Under the pieces are notes generated by a model. That model was not told where the DNA came from and made no database searches. It saw only the letters and a program-made list of their open reading frames with translations. DNA of 64,000 nucleotides from Agapanthus africanus (lineage: Eukaryota; Streptophyta; Magnoliopsida; Asparagales; Amaryllidaceae). The stretch is taken from positions 135,805,546 through 135,869,545 of the forward strand of contig CM057338.1 of assembly GCA_030015575.1 (NCBI GenBank), written 5' to 3'. Positions within the stretch are counted from its first letter, which is position 1, and each line of letters opens with the position of its first letter. The position numbers and the translations under genes were made by a program. Positions 1 through 10,582 of the stretch are shown here, piece by piece.

Positions 1-218
1 AGTCAAGTTAAGTGTTCAAGTTCAAGTTCAAGGTTAGGTACGAGTTTAGTTTCGAGTTCGAGTTCAAATAAAGTTCGAGTTTGTATTAATTTTCTAGGCA
101 TATTATATTAATTGATTTAATCTTGTGAATTCTTGAGTTTGGAAAATATCGATAACCGCTGCATATGGATAGCAGGATTTGTGTCTTTTTCAAAGACGAT
201 TATCATTTGATAATTTCC
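1..218. other. Unassigned left flank of E1
   Basis: No coding sequence is recognisable. The first 80 bases are a low-complexity run built from CAAGTT and GAGTTC words; the rest is AT-rich. Bases 214-218 (TTTCC) are the left copy of the E1 target-site duplication. Before E1 inserted, this stretch was joined to 12587 onward, so it may continue the G1 LTR or lie beside it. Confidence 0.5.
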
Positions 219-2224
219 TTTAAGTCGATGTCGCGCACCCCACGTGTTCGCGGGGAGGCGGAAATTGCAAAAAAATGATTTTTGCGGGCTTCGAAACACC
301 AACTTGAACCAAAGATCGAACACAAACCCTAGCTAGCAACAAATTGAGGTTTAACAACTCGGACGAATGTTATACCTCGTAGTATCGTGTCCTTCTAGTC
401 TTCTTGATGTCCTCTTCCACTTCGTGAGCTCCTTGGAGTGAAAATGGATCGCGCCTCATCGTCGGCTTCTCGAAGTCGAAGAAGATCCACCCGAGAGTTC
501 CAACCATGAGCTTTCACCTCCAAGTTGAGTTAACTAGGTCACTTGGTGTGCTAAACTAAGTATCCTAGGATGTGTACAGAGTGATTAGGAGTCTAGTAGT
601 CTTACAAAACCCTAGGGTTCTCAACTCATAAGACAATTAGGGTTTGAGAGGTTAGAAGAGAGCTTGAGGAAAAATGAGAATGTTTTCTTGAGTTTCCTTG
701 AAAAAAGAGTGGCTACCTATTTGAAATAATGAACCAAACTAATAATTCACACTAGAAAATATCTTGTAAAATATCTAGCATGGTTCAATAAATTCAAGTG
801 GTGATTCATCTCATGAGTCACCAAGTAGCCATCCTTGATTCAATGTATCCCTCCACCTGATATCCTCCACCTCAAAAAGATTTAAACAAATAGATAAACC
901 CTAATATTAGGTGTCTCACTTCTAGAAGCAATCTTGATGAATTTACAAGAATGCCCCTCTCATCTGTATATACATACCTGCATCTGTATTCCGAGAAACA
1001 CGAATACAATGAGACGAAACTAATCCTATAATCATATACTAGGATCCGGCTTAAACCAAAGCCTACTAGTATTGTCCGCCCGAACATCATACGCGCACAA
1101 GTACACGTATGTGATCGAACCCTGTCGCAAAACCATACGACCTCTACACGTTTCGCCCGAAGCAGGGAAGACCTCTGTGTGGGACTCTAAAGACTCGACG
1201 GTACACTGGCAGTGTGTTTAACCACAAGCACGTCAGCGGTACTAGCTGCACGAAACGGCTACCCAAGTATCTATCGATAAGAAGGCCGACAATCAAACTC
1301 ATCCGTACTCCTACTGAGCTTGTCTATGGCAATCTCCGTAAAGTCTGGTCTGTTTATCTAAGAGCATCGCATATCGGGCCTAGAAGGACGGCAAGCATCA
1401 GACCCCTAATAGTGCAATAAGTCGTGTCAGAGTGGAGCCAAAAACAACCTGAGAAACTACTAGAATCCCTACCATCAAATCTCACATGCCCTGGCCAGGG
1501 ACTTTGTATAATGGCTTTCTGAATCATAGCGCGACATCAACCCTCAATATCGGGAGAGACGAGTCCTATCTAACCGCCAATGCCTCCAAGTGCTTCGAGA
1601 CTGCACCCAACTACTACCTATTTGCACGACTCAATAGAGCCGTGGTAGGGTAGTAATCTAAGAACAGTGGGAACACACTTGAGGCGAACTAGCAGTGTCA
1701 AGTCAACGGACTATGCTGTACTCATGTCACCTGTGAACTGCTACCTGACGATAGGTATAGTACCAACCAGAAGTTCCCTACGAGTCCGTCCAGTGTAACT
1801 TATAACCCAATGATCACCTGCATACTATCTCCAATACGACGTACTGATGACTGTAGGACATACCATCTCTCCTGCTGGGATGAGAAGCGTTTACACTAGT
1901 CTACTCTGGAGTATCGATGCCTGTCTCGATAATCCTATGACCAAGGACTATTATAAGGATGTGCTTGTAGACTACCCATCCCCCACTAGCGTAACTGCCA
2001 TCACAACGCTGGTAGTCAAGCAAAGATCCTAAGGGCTCTACCAATATGTATTAATGATACGTCAAAAGAAACATACACACATATTAAGATAGATACAAAC
2101 CAAGTAGTATACTACCATATCGAGCAAGACTGTCATAAATCCGTGTATATATCCCAAGCTTCCAAAATGTAATATACAAACTAGTACTATACAATAATGG
2201 CCTCTAGGGCATATTGCTCTAGCA
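219..2224 (-). repeat. E1 3' LTR
   Basis: This is colinear with 10583-12581 over its whole length, with scattered substitutions. In element orientation it starts TGCTAGAGCAATATGCC and ends GACTTAAA, so its end is not the usual CA. It has a conserved stem-loop at 1735-1776 and two more hairpins at 1023-1063. Short open frames in it are not considered genes. Confidence 0.9.
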
Positions 2225-2240
2225 ATCTCTCACTTGCACT
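2225..2240 (-). other. E1 polypurine tract
   Basis: The minus strand reads AGTGCAAGTGAGAGAT directly before the 3' LTR. It is the same position and nearly the same sequence as in E2 (22200-22214) and E3 (44216-44231). It would prime plus-strand DNA synthesis. Confidence 0.8.
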
Positions 2241-2705
2241 AAGGCCATGTGCTGGCATATCGCAGACCTATCATCTCGAATAGCCTCTCGAACTGCGTCT
2301 GAGAGATGGTCATTTTGAATGGATCTACAGTGTTGTCCTCAGTAGCAACTCTCTGTACTTCAATCTCCCGGCGATCTACGATCTCTCGGTGATCTACGAT
2401 CTCCCTGATCAGGTGATACCGCCTCAAGATGTGTCTGGACTTCTGATGGGACCTTGGTTCCTTTGCTAAAGCTATAGCCCCATTGTTGTCATAATACAGA
2501 GGTATTGGATCAACAATGGATGGAGCCACCTGAAGTTCTGTTAAGAACTTCCTCATCCAGACTGCTTCTTTTGCAGCATCAGAAGCTGTAATATACTCCG
2601 CTTCCATCGTCAAGTCAGCAACGGTGTCTTGCTTGGAACTTTTCCAAAAGACCGCCCCTCCATTGAGGGTAAAGACATAACCCGACATGGATTTGGAGTC
2701 ATCCT
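2239..2705 (-). pseudogene. E1 RNase H domain
   Basis: Copia-type RNase H remnant. Visible motifs are LNGGAVFWKSSKQDT, the catalytic-glutamate segment MEAEYITASDA, and YYDNNGAIALAKEPRSH followed by HILRRYHLIREI. An 18-bp tandem duplication at about 2361-2410 repeats the peptide EIVD(H/R)R, which E3 has once. It overlaps the end of the RT frame, from which it is separated by a frameshift. The domain ends just before the polypurine tract, as expected for the polyprotein C-terminus. Confidence 0.85.
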
Positions 2706-4062
2706 TGTCACTCTGGAAGCTGGAGTCAGCAAAGGCCTTGATCTGGAGGTCTTTCTTCCGTAAACCAAGAACATTTCCTTAGTCCTTCTTAGGTATTTGA
2801 GAATGTTCTTTACTACTATCCAGTGCTTTTCCCCAAGGTTTGACTGATACCGGATTACTAGGCTTAGTGCAGCATAATCTACATCTGGTCTGGTATACAA
2901 CATCGCATACATTATAGAGCCTACCGCAGAAGCGTAGGGTATAATAGACATACGATCTCTTTCCAAATCAGCCTTGGAAGATATCTCTTTGGAGAGGGTG
3001 ATTCCGTGATAAGACGGTAAATTACCACGCATTGAATCTTCCATACTGAATCTTTTCAGTATGGTGTCAATGTACCTGGACTGTGAAAGTCCCAACATTC
3101 TCTTAGATCTATCACGATAGATCAGGATCCTCAGAATGTAAGAGGCATCACCCAGGTCTTTCATGGAGAACCTATGTGACGAGAACCATTTGAAAGATTG
3201 TAGCATAAGAATGTCATTTCCTATCAGTAGAATATTATCCACGTACAAGACGAGGAATACTACAGTTCTTGCTACAATCTTACTATAAATGCACGGCTCA
3301 TCTGGATTTTTGATAAAGTCGAATTCTTTGACCGTTTCATCAAAACAGATGTTCCAACTCCGCGATGCCTGCTTTAGTTCATAGATGAACTTAAGCAATT
3401 TGCACACTTTCCCGCTGCTCCCACTCTGAATGAAATCCTCTGGATGGTCCATATAAGCACGCACTCTTCCAAATTTTCATTTAGAAAAGCAGTCTTTACG
3501 TCCATCTGCCAAATCTCATAATCATGGAAGGCAGCAATAGCAAGAAGAATCCGAATAGATTTGAGTATAGACACTGGAGAAAAGGTTTCGTCATAGACCA
3601 AACCAGGTCTTTGATGAAATCCTTTTGCAATAAGTCTAGCCTTATAGGTTTCAACCTGTCCATCTACACCAATCTTCTTTCTGAAGATCCATTTGCATCT
3701 ACGGGTTTTACCCCTTCCGGAGCAATGTCCAAAGTCCATACTTTGTTGGTGTACATGGACTCCATCTCGTTCAGCATTGCATTCAGCCATTTTACCGAGT
3801 CTGTGCTTTGAATGGCTTGCTGTAAGTTAATTGGCTCATCATTATCAATGATGCAATCTTCTCTATCCCCGTCTACGAGAAAACCGTAGTATCTCTTGGG
3901 CGGATGAGACAGCCTATAACTTCTGCGGAGTGGCACGGGAATGTCTTGTTCTTCTGAAACTTCTGGTTCTATCAAGCTTTCAGTAATAGCTTGTGGTTCT
4001 GGAATTTTTTCCAGTTCTATTGCGCTCCCACTAGTTTCTTTTTCTAAAAATTGATGTTCCAA
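2610..4062 (-). pseudogene. E1 reverse transcriptase, frameshifted, YVDN active site
   Basis: Ty1/copia RT spread over three frames. The N-terminal part (4062-3664) has a linker rich in Glu and Pro, then WLNAMLNEMESMYTNKVW. The middle (3790-3374) has KARLIAKGF, YDETFSPV and WQMDVKTAFLN, which holds the first catalytic Asp. The C-terminal part (3464-2610) has FLVLYVDNILLIGND. Copia RTs normally have YVDD; here the codon at 3234-3236 reads Asn, so the second Asp of the pair is lost. With at least two frameshifts the enzyme cannot be functional. Confidence 0.88.
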
Positions 4063-5076
4063 AAAGTGGGCATGACGAGAAACAAAAAACCTTTTGTTCC
4101 TCTGCGTAATAGAAAAGATACCCCCTGGAATTTTTGGGTATCACACAAACTTACACAGTACTGAGCGTGCCTCGAGCTTGTCCGCATGCTGCTTTTTAAC
4201 AAAAGCTGGACATCCTCATATATTCAGATATTGAAGATAGGGTTTCTTCCCTCTCCATATCTGATATGGTGTGGTAGGCACAGTCTTGGTAGGAACCTTG
4301 TTCAAAAGATATGCAGCTGATTCTAGTGCATAGCTCTAAAATGATCGCGGTAACTCAGCGTTACTCATCATGGATCGTACCATATCCAATAGGGTTCAGT
4401 TCCGTCTCTCCAATACACCGTTGTGTTGTGGTGTGTATGGAGGAGTAAGTTGAAAGAGAATTCCATTCTCTTTTAGGTAATCCAGGAACTCGGCACTCAA
4501 GTATTCACCACCTCGATCAGATCTCTGTGTCTTGATACTTTTACCGATTTGTTTTTCCACTTCATTCTTATATTCTCGGAATTTCTCAAAGGCCTCGGAT
4601 TTATGTTTCATCAAGAAAATATGTCCATACCTAGAGAAATCATCCATAAAAGTAATGAAATGGGAATAACCACCTCTTTCATGTGTAGACAATGGACCAC
4701 ACACGTCGCTGTATATTAGTCCCAAGAGCTCGCTCGCTCTTACTCCGTGTCCAGTGAATGGAGTCTTTGTCATCTTTCCTTTGAGACATGATTGACAAGT
4801 TGCATAATATTGATATTCAAACGGATCCAAACATCCTTCTTTATGTAATTTGGTCAACCTTGTTTCGTTGATGTGACCCGGTCTACAATGCCATAAGAAA
4901 GCTTGATTTAATTCTGGAGTCTTTCTTTTATGTATGTTCTGGACATTGAAAATTTGCAATTGGTTTAATACGTATATACTGTTATTTAGAGTACCTGACA
5001 CAATCAGACCATGATTAAGGTGGATTTTTACGACATCGCTTACAAATGTAAAATCATAACCTTCTTTAGATAACAA
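4063..5076 (-). pseudogene. E1 integrase
   Basis: Integrase would insert the cDNA into the genome. The zinc-binding H-H-C-C region reads HCRPGHINETRLTKLHK then CQSCLKGKM. The core residues are visible as IYSDVCGP (Asp), QRSDRGGEY (Asp) and QHNGVLERRN (Glu). The frame is open from 5076 to a stop after ERRN at 4396. Beyond that, other frames carry the expected continuation (LLDMVRSMM and the interdomain spacer) to about 4063. It follows protease and precedes RT, the copia order. Confidence 0.87.
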
Positions 5077-5371
5077 AATACAGAAATGATATTATAAGTC
5101 AAACTAGGTACACAAAAATAGTTGCGCAAAACAAAAATATGTCCCCTTGTCAACCCTAAGTGATATTCCCCTACGGACACAGCATCCACGCTCGCTCTGT
5201 TAGAAACTCTGAGGGTCATATCACCGGTCTTCAGAACCTTACTGCTTCTCAGTGGCTGCAAAGAATTACAGATATGAGATCCTGATCCGGTATCCAATAC
5301 CCAAGAAGTAGAGTTGATTGACAAACAGTTTTCAATTACACACACACCTGAAGCCAAAGACACAACTTGCT
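5040..5371 (-). pseudogene. E1 aspartic protease
   Basis: Retropepsin-like domain that would cut the polyprotein. The active-site motif WVLDTGSGSHICN is intact, and the flap-side segment VGEYHLGL and YNIISV are present. The frame ends in a stop at about 5040 where integrase continues in an overlapping frame. It is joined upstream to the nucleocapsid region. E2 and E3 carry damaged versions of the same motif. Confidence 0.85.
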
Positions 5372-6198
5372 TCAGGTCCTGGTTCTTAGCCTTCCAAGCC
5401 CTGCAATTTTTCTTCCAATGGCCCTTCTTATGACAGTAGAAGCATTCTTCCTTTCCTACTGTCGGCCCTGCTACCCTTGCCTAGCCCTTTGCTTCCACCT
5501 TACTAACACCGCCTCTCGGCTTGGTGAGGGCCTTCTTCTTCTTTCCTTTGGCTTTCGTCTTGGATCTAGAAGAGGAAGCTCCACCAACAAGTAGAGAGGG
5601 TGTTTTCCTGGCTTTTTGCAGGGTGCCCTCAGCATTCTTCAACATGTTGAGGAGTTCCGGAAGTTCAACTTCTTTACCTTGAATATTAAAATTCAAGATA
5701 AACTGGGCGTAGGTGGAAGGGGGGGCTGCAAAATTAAGTCTGTATACAGCTCATTCTCCAACGTGGTCCCGAGGTCCGCGATCTCCTTAATGTAGCCGAT
5801 CATCTTAAGGACGCGTTCCCTTACAGATGACCCGACGGCCAATCTCGCCTGAAATAGCTTCTTCGAGGTCTCGTATCTTGCGATACGAGATTGCTCTCCA
5901 TATAATTCCTTGGTATGGAGGAATATGGATCAAGATCCATATTCTCATGCTGCCTCTGGTGCTTATTGTCCATAGAGGCCACCACGAGACACTTAGCCTT
6001 CGCGCAGTCAATCTCCCAGGTCTTACGGATCTCAATATCCACGACACTAGAGTCTGGACCTGGGACGGTGGGGGGTTTAGTAGTAAGGACATAGCCTAAT
6101 TTGTCATACGTGATTGCCATCTTGACTTTCCTGAACCAATCTTTATAGTTTGGCGCTTTCGGTATATTTTTTTCTAATAGTAACTTAAGGCCCGTCAT
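5372..6198 (-). pseudogene. E1 gag with CCHC zinc knuckle
   Basis: Copia capsid protein. I place the start at the ATG at 6198-6196 (MTGLKLLLEKNIPKAPNY). The capsid part includes LGYVLTTKPP and WEIDCAKAKCLVVASMD. After frame breaks near 5820-5700 it continues with KMIGYIKEIADL and the basic stretch around 5481-5696. The nucleocapsid knuckle CFYCHKKGHWKKNC (C-x2-C-x4-H-x4-C) lies at about 5405-5447. It is the only recognisable copia gag in the window; E2 and E3 lack it. Confidence 0.82.
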
Positions 6199-7571
6199 CT
6201 TTAGTTGCTGCAATTAGGAGAGAGAGAAGAAACACTTTAGCATGATACTCTTGCAAGTTTGGATTGGTTTTTAGTTTATCTAAACAGGATGGCTCCCACT
6301 ATTTCTCGAATCCTTCCTCAAACCATAAAAGAAGAATTAGTCAGGATTGATCTTACCGTACAATACTTGCTTAACCTTTTAACCAGGCTAGTGTCGATAC
6401 TTCGAGGGAGTTTTTACGATGCTTTCGCGAAGTTTCTTAATTAAATAACCTCATTTCCCTAGAGGCATGGCCCCGCTAATACTGTTCTAGACACCTTCTT
6501 GGTTTATAGTATTGATCGTTAAGTGAAAAAAATCTCCCGAGGAGTAGCATATACTCACAGTAGGATCGGGATCCAAATATAATTGTGTGATAAAGTCGAA
6601 GGAATCCTACCAAAATTATCACACTCCAAATGGTATGCAACACTAGTAAGTTTCAGTTTCTTTAGAAACTCCCGATGTGGATTTTTGCCCCATGCTCTTA
6701 TGACCTTGATGGAGGCCAACATATCATAAGTTACATGTCAAGTTCTACCCGTCATTGTCCAGATTAATTTGAATCCACACGTACATACCCTTGACGAAGG
6801 CCAAAATAGTAGTATGACTGTCCCAAACCAACGCATCTATCTATGCTACAGATAAATATTCTGCAGCTACCAATCACTATGACTTGGCGAAAGTCAAAAT
6901 ACATAGCTTGAATACTACTGAATGTCCAACTGAAATGATGGAGGGCTACGATGGTTTTGGCAAAACCGTGAACGTAGTGAACTTGATATAATCGAAGGAA
7001 CCTGATAGCTTTTAAAAGGAGTAGTTTAAGCTCCGCATTTTAAAAGTTTTACTGTTTTGAAAAAACCGAGTGGTTTTAAAATTGTTCCAACGATTCAGCT
7101 TTGGTTTGTTTGCTTTGCATTAATGTAATGCAGTCCCATCAATTAACCTACCACTGTAGAAAAAGACGAAAATATAACGTACGCTTATGCCATCCGTATT
7201 CGCCACTGGGCCCCGTCTTACACCGTTAGGTTAGATAACTAATGCCAGAGCTGGGGCTGGACTGGCGCAGATACAAAAAATAAGAAATGTCTATTATATA
7301 ATATATATATATATAATATCCATTCGTCACATGCAATAATAGGCATTCCATATCACAAATGAATATATTGGATATACTAAGAATTCCACGTTTCGTTTAA
7401 GCCTGTAACGAAAGGCGGATTCCACGGTCATGATGAAAAGCCAAACTCCAGCCCAGACCCCTGCGGGTGCAAAAAACTATCCACCAAATAGCCGAAGTGA
7501 AGCAACCTCCCTCATCAACATGAGTAGGCCACTCAGAACTTCAAACTACCCGATAGTTTGTGCACCCAACC
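6199..7571 (-). other. E1 leader, distal part
   Basis: Non-coding 5' untranslated leader, colinear with the E2 and E3 leaders. It includes the block read on minus as GTTGGCCTCCATCAAGGT, which occurs three times in E2. At 6203-6240 the minus strand has a long CT tract followed by TAATTGCAG, which resembles a 3' splice site just upstream of the gag ATG. The stretch 7000-7571 matches, in reverse, the E2 leader around 17690-18150. Confidence 0.7.
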
Positions 7572-8520
7572 TGTAGGGTTACTAGGCACTCTCACAAGGG
7601 TCTACAAAGCATCAACCATATCCGATTTAAAATTTAGACGTGCCGAACAACCCTAACCAAGATCTTTACTAGAGATTAGGTGAAAACAATAAGCAAGTAA
7701 ACAACTTTACTTCTAAGAGTTTGGGATTACAACCTTTGTAGTCCGGTCCTTCGCTTCATAAGCTCCGTGTTGAGGTCCCTTCGCTGCGATCATCATGTTC
7801 CCAGACTCTAGAGAGGCTCCACAAAGAGAAAGATGCATGCTTGCTTCCGATCTTCGATAACAAAGATGATCTACCTTGAAGTTTCATTAACACAAGCTCT
7901 CACTCACAAATGAAGTGAACACCCTAATCTAAATGGCAAGAATAGATTAGGATGATGAAGTTGGAATTTAGCTCTCATTTATTTTCTTTAACTCACTCAT
8001 TTTCATCACTTCATAAAAAGCTAGAAAGCTTTTTTATGAAAGAAGAAGGAAGAAGAAGAACCATTTCTTTTGTGATGAATAATGAAAAACTAGTGTGGTT
8101 AGAAATGCAACCATGGGTTAAGTATGATAACTTAACCCATGTAGAGAATGAACCATGGTCAAGGGTTGGGTTGGGTTAACAAATATCATAACAAAAATGT
8201 CTTTACAAAATATTTTTGCAAAAACAAAACAAAAGCTTCTAGAAGCTTCTAGAAAAATTAACCCAAATCAAACCTTAATCATGTTTAATCTCTACTAATC
8301 ATGTTGCATTAATAACCATAACATTTTACAATATTATATATCACATATATAATATTTATTGTAACAAAATAAAATAATACAATTAACATATATCGCATAT
8401 ATATCAATGTATTACCCGAGTGAGAAAAAGAATCTTTTAGTGAGCTAATATTAGTTAATATAATTTAATATATCAAATATATAATTATACATTAAATTAT
8501 TGAATCAACACTTGATCCGA

Positions 8521-8701
8521 TAATCCGGCTATTTCATAAATAACCGACTAATATAATCTGTATCAGTTCATCGAATCAACACTTGATCCGATAACCCGGC
8601 TATATCACATATACCCGGCCGATATCTCATATCGCGAGAATCTAATACGGTATCACATACACGTATTGTTCTCGGTCCCGCACATATCATATATGTGCTC
8701 C
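8521..8701 (-). repeat. Stem-loop cluster in solo LTR B
   Basis: On the minus strand this contains short hairpins homologous to those at 15283-15482. Examples are GCACATA-TATGA-TATGTGC and AATACGTGTA-TGTGA-TACCGTATT, plus ATCGGATCAA-GTG-TTGATTCGAT. Several arms differ from E2 by paired changes that keep the helix. Confidence 0.75.
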
Positions 8702-9289
8702 TACTCCGTTTTGCCTGAGTCAAGAAACTCTGTGTAGGACTCTAAAGAATCGTCAATACGCCGGCAGTAGGTTATGATCATATCAAACACCCACAAGATG
8801 CAAGCAGTCAGCTAAACGTAACAGCCACCCAGTTATCGAGCGATCAGAAGATCAACAAGCAAGCTTGTACATTCTCCTGTGAATCCAATCAGTAACACTC
8901 CCGTACTGTCCGGTCTCTTCGTCTGATATGTCGCATATCTCGCCTAGGGATGGTAAACGTCAGACCCAGTAGCTTGATAAGTCATGTCGATATGAGATCT
9001 ATAACAGTTCAAGAAACTACTGATAACACTTACCAGTAAATCTCAGCAACCTGGTTAGGGATTTCTAGTTATAGCCAATCGAACACAGCGCAACATCAAC
9101 TCCCTATACCGGGAGAGACGAATCCCCTTCTATCGCTCATTGCCTCCATGTGATTCGGGACTATACCCAAAAGCCACCTTTTTGCACGCCCTCTTGGACG
9201 TGGTATGATGGAAATCAAAGTACAGTGGGAATCACACAAGACTCTATGACGATCTCGGGTCTACAGACTAACCTGTACCAGTGTCACCA

Positions 9290-9335
9290 GAGAACTGCCA
9301 TCTGACATGAGGTATAATACCATCTGGGAGTTCTC
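9290..9335 (-). repeat. Conserved 46-nt stem-loop, LTR B copy
   Basis: Arms GAGAACT and AGTTCTC enclose an inner GGTA-NNN-TACC hairpin. It has the same 46-nt length as the E1, E2 and E3 copies. Confidence 0.75.
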
Positions 9336-9768
9336 GGCGAGTCCGTCCAGTGTACCCACTCTCCATTGAGCACCCGTACACCATCATTGATGTCAAACAC
9401 CGATGGATATGGGATCATCCATCGCCCATCATATGGGTCAAGATGCGTATACGCTAGTCTACTATGGTGTATCGATGCCCTGTCTCGATACACCCTCGAC
9501 TAGGAACAGTTATAGGATGTACTCGTCGACTACTGTGGCCCCACTAGTATGATCTCATCATAGTCCCAGTAGTCGAGTACATATCCTAAGGGCTTTATCA
9601 ACATGTAACATAGAGACAATCAGAGTACATGTTAAGATAAAGAGCTACCAGATAGCGTAATATCATATCGAGCAAGATAGTCCTCACTATATATGTCCAA
9701 GCATCCACTATAATATACATCGTATGTACAGTAATGGCCTATAAGGCATACATATAACTAACACCACC

Positions 9769-10569
9769 TTGGGTCTATCCTAGGAGCAATAAACAGTAAA
9801 CGAAATCATACAATGGTTGCTACAGCCTCAACCCGGATGTGCCCCGCAAAATAATATTACATCACTTTACAAATTTTACATCGAATGAAAAAATATAACA
9901 CCTCACATCCCGGGCAATTCATTCACGACAATCCTATAATATTCATATACACAAACCTTAAAAGCATCACAGATATGTGCAACCCCGACTAATCGACGTA
10001 TAGCAATTAGTCAACGTTTCCAAATACATATACACATCACAAAGCTTGTAAAGTAGCCGCGACATTAGAATTCCGCATGCAATTAGCAAACTTAACCAAT
10101 TTTCCAAAACTTGAAAATCCAATGAGCTAAAGTTCCAAAAACAATGGTTTTAAGACAATTCGGAAGTCCGAATCAAAATGAAACGCGTCTGAACCTTCAC
10201 GGAGAGTTAGAGCACGAAATTAACTTCGAGTTGGGGGGCCTAAAGGGGGTACCCCACCCCCGAGGCCACCACGAGGTGGCCAGGGGATGAGGCAGACCCG
10301 AAACTACCTAAGGTGGGGCAGTTTCGGGTCCCCACCGCCAATACCACCTTGTGGTGGTCTTAGGGAGTGGGCCCAGCTGTTCGGTCCTCTTTGGGGATTC
10401 CCCGGAGTGCTCATGCAATGCCCTGCGGCTTCTCGGTTCAAACCGTGAGCCCGCGGGGTGTGCAAACATCTTTAACTATCATTTTTGGAAATTGTTTTTC
10501 TCGGCAGTTTTTGCGTGACAAAACGGCGGATTTCTAACATCTATACAAGCTATCTAAGATTTATGAGAG
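9769..10569 (-). other. E1 leader, PBS-proximal part
   Basis: Non-coding. Most is AT-rich, but 10240-10400 is strongly GC-rich with inverted repeats. GGCCACC-acga-GGTGGCC lies at 10264-10281, and ACCCGAAACT pairs with AGTTTCGGGT across 10296-10329. Such structures next to the PBS are where retroelement dimerisation or packaging signals usually lie; the function here is inference. Confidence 0.65.
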
Positions 10570-10581
10570 GCTTTGATACCA
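10570..10581 (-). other. E1 primer-binding site
   Basis: The minus strand reads TGGTATCAAAGC, one mismatch from the initiator-Met tRNA site TGGTATCAGAGC found in E2. It lies one base inside the 5' LTR. Confidence 0.88.
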
Positions 10582-10582
10582 C

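Larger units (their letters stand above)
7572..9763 (-). mobile_element. B: solo LTR of the E2 copia family
   Basis: About 2.2 kb that aligns end to end with the E2 LTRs in reverse, starting (minus) TGTTAGTTATATG and ending CCCTACA. No PBS or polypurine tract adjoins it. Flanks are CAACC (7567-7571) and CCACC (9764-9768), a TSD with one mismatch. Removing it restores colinearity of the E1 leader with the E2 leader around GATAGACCCAAGG. It is therefore a solo LTR left by recombination between the two ends of an insertion. Confidence 0.85.

Noticed and set aside
1..80. Telomere- or centromere-like repeat
   Set aside because: CAAGTT and GAGTTC words are irregular and short, and do not match plant telomere TTTAGGG.
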